NCBI GenBank assembly: GCA_029582165.1
Contig: CM055870.1
Span: forward strand, 13,808,832 to 13,872,831
Direction: 5' to 3'
Origin: Portulaca oleracea
Taxonomy: Eukaryota > Streptophyta > Magnoliopsida > Caryophyllales > Portulacaceae
DNA: 64,000 nucleotides
The notes beneath the pieces are model-generated. The model was not told where the DNA came from, ran no database searches, and saw only the letters and a list, made by a program, of their open reading frames with translations. How positions within the stretch are numbered: the first letter of the stretch is position 1; each line of letters opens with the position of its first letter. This document shows, in pieces, positions 55,931 through 64,000 of the stretch. Made by a program: the position numbers and the translations under genes.

Positions 55931-56821
55931 ATCAAACTACTTTGTAGTTTCAATTAATTTTTTAAGCGATTTTATTTGGATTTTGAAAAATGATTTTAGT
56001 AATTACTAAAATAACAATAACCAAGAAACATTATGTAGAAAATTATCCTAAATATATTACAGATCTTGGAAATATTTGTCTAGTTATTACAATTGAAAAT
56101 AATAATTAATTCCTTTAGTTACATACATATCATGTGGGAATGTTCATGAGGACTGATTTTATACTTTTCTTTTATATTTTTGTTCGATTATCCCAATTAT
56201 ATAACTTGTAAAAGATCAAAGGAATGTAATTCAAAAACACAAATATAGCAATACATAATTACTAATATATATAGTAAACATGATTAAATAAATATATTTT
56301 AAAGAAATAAAGCATACCTTTTGGTCGTTGTAATATAAGAATGATAATATGAGATGATATTTGGAGATATATTTAGACTTTAATATAGTGTTTAGTAGGT
56401 TAAAAGCATCAGAAGAAATAATTTATGACCTATCAAAATATTTGAAATATAATAATATGGAAAAATAATTAAATAAAAGCCTAAGTTTGGTTTGTGTACA
56501 TACATCTTTCTTACACAACCAACCTGCACTGTAGAAATCTACAAAATTGAAGCTTTTATAATGAGAATAATAAAGACATTGGTAGCCATAAAAGGAATAG
56601 AAGCATGGAAGAAATGATATAAACGTATGAAACGTATGGCCGGCTAGGAATACATATGACTATCAAGATTCTTTATGATTAATTTTTCTTAACTGAGGTC
56701 AATTTATACTATCAATTAATATTTATTTTATTTTTAAAAAAATTAAAAATGATGAATTTTACTTTTCCAAAAATGCCCTTACTAAAACTCACATATTACG
56801 ATCCTCACCCTTTGTACCCAG

Positions 56822-56823
<2 letters not shown>

Positions 56824-56887
<64 letters not shown>
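56824..56887. repeat. (AT)n microsatellite
   Basis: About 32 AT units, preceded by CTTTGTACCCAGAA, as in the first AT run. Confidence 0.95.
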
Positions 56888-56890
<3 letters not shown>

Positions 56891-57185
56891 ATGCAAGTGT
56901 TGGTACTATATGAAGTGGTTCAATTAATTGAAGGCTTCAGAAGAGCTCATATAATATTACGTGGTGGAACACATTTTCACATTGATGAGGCATTATATTC
57001 CACCGAGTCTCAAAGAAACTTACTAAGTTTCAAGGATATTCACAGAAGTGGACATCATATTGAGACAACTAATGAAATAATGTTGAGTATTTGCATATCA
57101 CGAAAATTATCTTGGCAAAAGATTTGTGGTAGAAAGATTGTCATCATTATCCTCTAAGCTATACTACAGAATGACTAACCCAATT
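56888..57185 (+). pseudogene. Copia protease/pre-integrase fragment
   Basis: The plus strand encodes GGTHFHIDEALYSTESQRNLLSFKDI and then a HHIETTNE block, typical of one Copia family. It is an inverted partner of the segment at ~60610-60905. Confidence 0.7.
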
Positions 57186-57906
57186 GAAACACATACTTTA
57201 ATAAATCGGAAGTATAAAAGAAGACATCATGTATAAAAGAAGACACAAGGCTAAAAACGAAGACAAATCACAAAGCAAAACCAGCAAACCTCACTCTATG
57301 ACCTTGATACTAGCTCTCAACACTCATTTATCTAGTGTCATTTCATCTTCTAAGCTTATGTTCTTCAAATTTTCTTTGATCACCTCTCTCATGGACTTTT
57401 TAGGTGTCCCACACGCCCGACACCCATGAGGTATCCTGCTCTCTTAATACCTCCTAAAAAATTCATCCTCACTTCTCTTAAAAACATGCTCAAACCATCT
57501 CAGCCTAGTCTCTCTCAACTTATCCTCAATAGATGCTACCCCTAGTTTAGCCTCGAAAAACAACATTTATAATCTTGTCTAACATAGTGACCCCAAATCC
57601 ATAGCACTATCCTCATCTTCGTCACGTTCAACCTTTGACAATGTATCTTCTTGATCACCCAAAACTTTGCATCATTCAACATCGTTGGTCTGACTACCTA
57701 TGATCCAGGTTACCCTTAAACTTAAGTGGAATTTTCCTATCAAACATCACTCCTGAAGTCACTCTCCATTTTTGCCAACCGTCTTTAATAAGATGAGTGA
57801 CATCCTCACTAATTTCACCATCACTCTGTAAAATAGAACTCGGGTATCTAAACTTCTCAAGCCGTGAAAGTTGAAATGATCACCCCTCCAATGGTAACAT
57901 CTAACA

Positions 57907-59034
57907 TAAGGATGACAGTGGGTCCTAGACCCGCCCAAACCCACCGGACTGTTGGGGAGATCCAAGGGGGGAGCCCACTTCAACCAAGGCCCATGGTACA
58001 CAAGTTAAGTAAGGTTCCATCTTAAAACCAATTGGTGTTAAGAGGAGTATCCCACTTGACTTATATACCATGTCCTTGCTCTTTACTTTTTCGATATGGG
58101 ACATTTTTACTCATGGGTGAATCCCAACAATCTCCCCCTTCACACATGAGTCTCTCCCCCTTGATCGGAAGCCTCTTTTTGCCCAAGGTTTCAAGTCACC
58201 ATCAGGAGCCCATCATAGCAGCACCTTACTCTACAGAGCCGCACCATACTCCACCTGAGTCTCATGCCACCACTCTGTCTCAAGAGTCCCAGCCGCACCT
58301 TGCACGCGCCCAGCCGAACAAACCATCGGCTCTGATACCACTTGTTGGGGAGATCCAAGAGGGAGCTCACTTCAACCAAGACACATGGTACACAAGTTAA
58401 GTGAAGTTCCATCTTAAAACCAATTGGTGTTAAGAGGGGTAACCCACTTGACTTATATACCATGTCCTTCCTCTTTATTTTTTCGATGTGGGACATTTTT
58501 ACTCATGGGTAAATCCCAACACAGACCCCCCATTAGGTGGATTTAGGTCTACTAATTTTGAAACGAAAAATAAAAATTTTAAAATTTGAACAACTATGAA
58601 CTATGTTCTTCTTCCTTTTTTTTTTTTGCATTTTAAGTTTCATAAATTACTCAACATTTGCAATACTAATATTTGACTTTGTTCATAAACTGAACATAGT
58701 AGTTAGATCATGGTGATGCTTAGTTGTCTTTATTGTGTTGAAAACAATTGCATTTAGCCATAATTATCAATATTATACATGTGTGCGAATAGAAATTAAC
58801 CCAAAAATTTGGTAAAATTGAAAAAAAAAAAGATTAAAATGTTGAACCCATTAAGAATCAGCGGGCCTAGAAAATCTAGGTCTGGGCCTGAGATGTGTAG
58901 ACTCGATGGATCTTAAGGGGGTGGGTCTGGGTCTAAGACTTTTAGACCCGGTGGTCTAGCTGGGGCGAGTCTGCGTCCAAAAAAAATTTGACAAGTCTAG
59001 GTTCGGGTCCCGACCAACCCCATTACCATCCCTA
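57907..59034. mobile_element. hAT-like MITE in the LINE fragment, itself split by a TRIM
   Basis: The left end TAAGGATGACAGTGGG matches the right end, which reads back as TAGGGATGGTAATGGGG. Net length without the TRIM is ~551 bp. The interior repeats GGGTC, TAGACCC and GGTCTAG words near both ends. The flanking 8-mers ATCTAACA and GTCTAAAC match at only 5 of 8. Confidence 0.55.
57950..58521 (-). mobile_element. TRIM (terminal-repeat retrotransposon in miniature)
   Basis: Direct repeats of 180 and 179 bp (57950-58129 and 58343-58521) run TGTTGGG..CCCAACA on the minus strand. A perfect TGGTATCAGAGC primer site (58340-58329) and a purine tract AAGGGGGAGA (58140-58131) lie inside, both on the minus strand. 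The flanking 5-mers CGGAC and CAGAC match at 4 of 5. The internal region of 213 bp has no coding capacity. Confidence 0.9.
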
Positions 59035-59752
59035 GTCTAAACTATGGTTCTTAGTCTCAAGTCCACTAAAACAACACACCATATGTTTTGTCTTTGACCT
59101 ACTCAATCTAAAATCGCTAGACTATAAGGTATCTCTCCATAACTCCACCTTGTCATTTAGTCCTTCTCTCGATTCATCAATAAGCATTATATCATTTGTG
59201 AAAAGTATACACCACTGTAACTCGTCCTAGATATCCTCGGTCAATACATCCATCATCAATGTACTAAAAAAAAATGGGCTAGTCACATACCCTTGGTATC
59301 GATATCTACCAGAATCTCTCCTTATTTTCTACCATTGTTCGAACACTAGTTTTTGCATTGTTAAACATATCTTCAATTTAACATGAATAAAAGGATAATG
59401 CACCCTTTTCGCCTCCAAGCACTCCTCATCACTACTCTAGAGACCTTATCATAAGATTTTTCTAAATCAACAAACACAATATAGAGATCTTTTCTCCTTT
59501 CTCGAAACTGCTCCACGAGACAACATATGCAATGGATAGTTTCTATTGTAGACCTTCCAAGTATAAAACCAAACCGATTCTCAAACACGTGTACAGCCTC
59601 CCTCACCCTCCTCCCAATAACTTGTTCCCAAAGCTTCATAGTGTTATTCAAGAGCTTAATCCTTCTATAACTGTTGTCGCACTATACATCTCCATTGTTC
59701 TTGTATACATGCACCACTATACTACCCGTCTTCTAATCAAGCATGAACGCCC

Positions 59753-60905
59753 TTAATACACCTCCTCATTAAAGAGTGGATTGAGGTAGTTTCTCCTTTG
59801 TGGTCCCATCTTAGTGCGTTGTGGTAGGGCAATAGGTACATACATCGCACATCCAAAAGTTCGTAGACGGGATATATTTGGTTGATGGCCAAAAATCAAT
59901 TGTAGGGGAGAACCTTCATGATAACCAACTAGTCTTATATAGATTAATTTCGCAGCATGCAATATAACATGCCTGTAAGCACTAGTTGGAAGTGTTGCTC
60001 TCATAAGTAATGGTCGTGCAATTAGTCGCAAGCGCTTAATAAATGATTATGCAAGACCATTTTGTTTATGAATTACATGTGACAGGATGTTCAACTTATA
60101 TGCCAATTGACATACAAAAGTCACTTAAAGCTTTAGACTTAAATTCACCAGCATTATCAAGATGAATTTTCTTGATTGACTGATATGGAAAATGTGCTTG
60201 TTATTTAATCAATTGAGCAAGCAATCTTGCAAATGTCGAATTGCGGGTTGACAATAAACACATATGTGACCATTTTGTTGATGCATCAACTAAAACCATA
60301 AAGTATTAAAATGGTCCACATGGTGGGTCTACATAACCACAAATGTCACCTTGTATACATTCTAGATATATAGGAGATTCAACCCCTACCATAGTTGGTG
60401 ATGACATTATGATTAATTTTCCTTGAGAGCAAGCGGCGCATGAGAACTCATTAGTTCGAAATATCTTCTGGTCCTTTAAAGTATGTCCATATGAGTTCTT
60501 CAAGATTTTGCGTTTCGTGGTTGATCCAAGATGCCCCAATCTATCATGTCATATGATTAATTCTTTGTTAATAGCAAACTTCTAGTTTACTAGAGTATAT
60601 GCTTCAATAGAGTTAATCATTATGTAGTATAACCCATAGGATAATGATGACAACCTTTCTAACACACATCTTTTGCCCAAGACAATTTTCGTAATGTGCA
60701 AATACTCAACACTATTTCATTAGTTGTCTCAAAATGATATCCACTTCCTTGAAACTTAGTAAGTTTCTTTGAGACTTGATAGATTATAACGCATCATCAA
60801 TTTGAAAACATGTTCCACTAGGTAGTATTATATGAGCACTTTCGGAGCCTTCAATCAAATTTGGACTACCTGATATAATACTAACATTTGCATACATCAT
60901 TAATA
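59753..60905 (-). pseudogene. Copia pre-integrase and integrase fragment
   Basis: Minus-strand frames include GHLGSTTKRKIL with NEFSCAACSQGKL and IQGDICGYVDPPCGPF (60539-60306). Further on are RLIARPLLMRATLPTSAY and PNISRLRTFGCAMYVPIA (60031-59753). These are well-known blocks of one plant Copia family. Stops and gaps show that it is dead. Its right part mirrors 56888-57185. Confidence 0.75.
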
Positions 60906-62391
60906 AGTAAGAAAAAGATTTAATATGTTAGAGATAAACATATCTAACTAAACAACCAAAGTCAATATAAAACAAAATTAACCAAATCAAGGATGATTCC
61001 TTTGGCTTTTCATATCAAATCCATTAGGAGTCCAAATTGTATTTAATCATCTTACTAACTTCAAAGGTATAAGACATTTTTTCCCCATAAATGATAACTT
61101 AACTTAGCACACAAACTAACTCAAAAACACTAAATTATCGTATTAACCAAACATTCATATCTCTTGAAAGAGACATCTTAAATTCTTCAAATTTTAACCA
61201 CGACTACTAAACAATACATAGATTTATAGTATTTATACTATTGAAAACCGCATATATCATTCAATAAAAATCATGCTAGATCACCGAATTTGTACTGAAA
61301 AACAGAATAGTTTCGTTGCAAAAATCATATATTGCAAAATATAACTCTAAAGTTCATAAACATTTATCACAAGTTGCCTAACAATATATATAGAACACAC
61401 AGTAAAAAATTTACACAATTTGGATAATCCAATAATTCTAGAATAATCATACAGAGAGCATGTTACTGCTCATCTGAATTTCAATATTAATGGTGTGATA
61501 AACTTCTAGTGCATCAATAAGTTTTATGTGAAATTTACCTTAACGGTGGGATGAATTTCTGGTTCATTAAAATAAAAATAAAAAATCAATATCGGAGTGA
61601 ACTCCTACTCACTAATAATAATTAAATAAAATTTTCAACATTAGAGTGAACGTCAAGTTCATTAATGAAATTAAGCAAAAGTATATTCATTTTTGGAATG
61701 GTGAGCCTCAGGTTTTCACAACATGGCTCTTAGATGATTGTGGTCGAAAAGGGGGCTACTATCCATCAACTCCCGTAGTTATCCCATCGAATGTATAGCT
61801 TCAAGTTTCTCAACATGGGTCGGAAATTAGGCCGAGGTCGGATGTTGTCATCCCTTACTTAAATAGGCGACTCTCCAATACTCAAAGCTCTCATAGTTAA
61901 TCCCGCGGGGTCATCAAATATATTACCATCATTCAATTGCTGAGTGCTATATGAATGAACCGCGAAGTTCAATTGTAGAACAAATTAATTTAATAAGAAA
62001 TTCATAACTCATAGAGTATACGTCAATAATTTATAAATATATTGTATGAAATATAGAGTAACATGTATATCAACTTAAATTATAATTGGAATAATGGAAG
62101 GTAGAGTATGACACTGATAACATATCATAATTTGAATTATAATTGCAACAACTGAGAAAGGTGGAATAATACGAGAAAATAGAGGGGATGAATAAGTGTG
62201 TCGATCATCTTTCATGGTGTATAAAGAGGTATTTATACAACAAACAACCTTGACCACCAAGTCATTTCATTATAAAATAATATTCATCTTATACCATAAT
62301 AAAAACATGCTTATGAAAATATAAATTAAAATGGTTACAAAAAAAAAAAAGAAAATTGAGGGAGTCGTATTGAAAAAATTGAGATAAAACA
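60906..62391. other. Unassigned repeat-like sequence upstream of cyclin C
   Basis: No gene is recognised. Three sub-units near 61490-61680 share GAGTGAAC/GTTCATTAA words. Some of this may be the remaining 5' part of the minus-oriented Copia fragment, but I found no LTR pair. Confidence 0.35.
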
Positions 62392-62531
62392 ATGTTTGAC
62401 TACTATTTGAGCCGATTTTTTCAATTAATTCAGTATTTCTCTTCCACCTTTCTCAATTCTCTTTCTTTCTCCTCTTTCTCCCTCCGCCCTATCACTGGTT
62501 GTTCATTCCGCTTCTCAATTGGTCGCCAACC

Positions 62532-64000
62532 ATGGCTGCCAATTTCTGGACATCCTCTCACTAGTAAGTACCCAACACCTCATCTTTCATCTTCTACCAC
62601 TCTATTCAATTCAAATGATTAGTTTCTGGGTTTTCTTCTTTTTCTTGAGAATTGATTTGAATTGGGTTTGGGTTTGGGTTTGGGTGATTCAATTGCAGCA
62701 AACAACTGATGGACCCAGAAGAGGTCGATGTTGTCCAGCCACTCGACAGAGATCGAGGGATCACACTTGAAGATTTCAAGCTCATCAAGCTCCATATGTC
62801 TACTTGTATACACTCTTTCTTGATTACCCAATGATTATCGATGATACTTTTGTGTTTGTTTTATTTCGTTCTTTTTCACTGCCTATTTGAGGATTTTACA
62901 TTTGCCCCTTTGTGTTATGACTTCGATCCTCTTCTAGAATTGAGAATTCTAACTGGGTGTGTGTTCATTGCCCATTGTTAAAGCTCTATAGAGCTTTGAA
63001 CTGGGGTTGTTGGTTGTCTCTGAAGCAAGGGCTGTGACTGGGATAGGGAATCATGAACATAGGGTAACGACTTACAGGAATTTGGTTTACTCATTAGCAC
63101 TAATCTTGTTTGATTTAGACTTTGTATTTGGATTGGGCTAGGGTTGCAACTTGCAAATGGATTAGAGCAAAATGTCTATCTAAACCTCTGGGAACGATTT
63201 TAAAATCTTGGGTCAATCAAAATCACTCTGTTTGAAGTTTTAGGATATGGGATATTGGGTTTGGATTTGGATGAGGCCATTCCCTTTGCAAGGGCTTTGA
63301 ATCGCCCATAAGCAGCCTCATTCACCGTGATTTGGAGATAACTTACAGATTAGCTGGACCCGTATTGCTCCGTCTAAAGTATGAGAGTGCAGTGGTGATT
63401 CTAATTGTGAATTTTGGCTAAGTTATACCATGCTTTTCTATTGATAATTTATTCAGAATTTTGGCTCTTGAATGTGGGTTGGCTGGTTGCAACTCATTGA
63501 TTTTCTGTCACTCTAACTTGGTTTACAGATATTACAAAATTGGCTCAGCATGTTAAATTGAGGCAAAGGTTAGTAGCTTATCCTAGGCAACACTCCTATT
63601 CCTTCCTTTTCCAACTTAATTGTCGGCGCTTATTGAGTTGGTTTTTAGCTAACTACTTGAAGAATTCAACTAAGGTTTCAGGGCTGTACTGAATAGTCTG
63701 AATGTTTCAGAATTGTGCTAAAATGTTTAAGCTATGCTCTTAGCAAATCACTGGAAATTGTAATGGTCTGTAAAACAAACAAGGGCTCCACAACAAGTTT
63801 CAGAGCTTTGGGTTGTAGTAACTAGAGGACAAGATGTCATTTGTTTGGGTGTTAGTGAATATCTAATATTTGTTCATTCATGCAGGGTTGTTGCTACTGC
63901 CATTACTTACATGAGAAGAGTGTATACCAGGTACCTACATATGTGTTTGTTAGCTTATCTGAAAACATGGCGATATAGGATTTATGCCACAGCCATGCCG
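62532..64000 (+). CDS. CYCC1: Cyclin C (CYCC1 type), first four exons, cut by the window end
   Basis: Exons are 62532-62563, 62699-62805, 63529-63568 and 63886-63930. All introns have GT-AG ends and the phases agree. The 74 residues obtained begin MAANFWTSSHYKQLMD and continue with EEVDVVQPLDRDRGITLEDF, IKLHMSTYI, KLAQHVKLRQ and RVVATAITYMRRVYTR. This is the conserved N-terminus and start of the cyclin box of plant cyclin C. Cyclin C pairs with CDK8 in the kinase module of Mediator and regulates RNA polymerase II transcription in the nucleus. The start ATG is in a good context (AACCATGGC) and matches family N-termini. From 63931 the window is intron. The rest of the cyclin box lies outside. 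Confidence 0.93.

Larger units (their letters stand above)
57186..59752 (-). pseudogene. LINE reverse-transcriptase fragment, interrupted by nested insertions
   Basis: On the minus strand from ~59740 down the product resembles a plant LINE RT. It contains VHVYKNNGDV, NNTMKLWEQVI, RFGFILGRSTIETIH and KDLYIVFVDLEKSYDKV, then RT palm words further on. A region near 57850-57300 corresponds to the C-terminal part. The frame has many stops and shifts. A hAT-like MITE (57907-59034) splits it, and that MITE holds a TRIM. Confidence 0.7.

Noticed and set aside
58032..58400. 122-codon plus-strand frame
   Set aside because: It lies entirely inside the TRIM, across both terminal repeats, which are noncoding in this element class.

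Overview
This is plant nuclear DNA, most likely from a eudicot with a repeat-rich genome. Three host genes are recognisable: an intron-containing KDEL-receptor-like (ERD2-like) gene, a single-exon SAUR gene, and the first four exons of cyclin C. The rest is mostly transposable elements. The sequence does not let me name the species.

Left arm (1-18.8 kb). A ~0.9 kb Mutator-type foldback lies at 0.94-1.85 kb. It is followed by LINE debris, a hAT-type MITE and a small TIR element. The ERD2-like gene occupies 5634-3443 (minus, six exons, all splice phases consistent). The SAUR gene is at 9479-9123 (minus). Between and beyond them are Mutator-type, hAT-type, Harbinger-like and Stowaway MITEs, several nested, and one TIR element built from ~168-bp tandem repeats.

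Nested LTR block (18.8-46.0 kb). The outer element, 18790-45983, is a minus-oriented, non-autonomous LTR retrotransposon. It has ~1.4 kb LTRs, a tRNA-Asp-type primer-binding site, a TTTTG target duplication and a gag-like reading frame with a zinc knuckle. It is split by a 20.9 kb Ty3/gypsy element of the Tat (Ogre/Retand) lineage, 21240-42110, with 1.15 kb LTRs and an ATACC target duplication. The Tat gag-pol is frameshifted but carries protease, RT, RNase H, a second (archaeal-type) RNase H and integrase. Downstream, on the opposite strand, are two intron-containing genes that look intact: a DUF7745-like gene (32251-30701) and a plant mobile domain (PMD) gene (38692-34553). Each has its own TATA box. 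A hyper-repetitive minisatellite precedes the 3' LTR.

The most unusual signal is an 18-nt hairpin motif (GGAACCC-AGAC-GGGTTCC) scattered at least 26 times, counted by eye, through the Tat element. It sits in LTRs, leader, introns and upstream of all three TATA boxes, and I saw none in exons. The outer element independently carries a different inverted repeat, four times per LTR, just upstream of its own TATA box.

Right arm (46-64 kb). Two Stowaway MITEs and a degenerate Copia element (47333-52671) come first. The Copia element is interrupted by an exactly delimited 118-bp Helitron and by a hAT-type MITE. Next is an AT-rich tract with a second Helitron 3' end and two long AT microsatellites. 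A stack of insertions follows: a LINE fragment holds a hAT-like MITE, which holds a TRIM, and inverted Copia fragments flank the whole. Cyclin C begins at 62532 and runs off the window.
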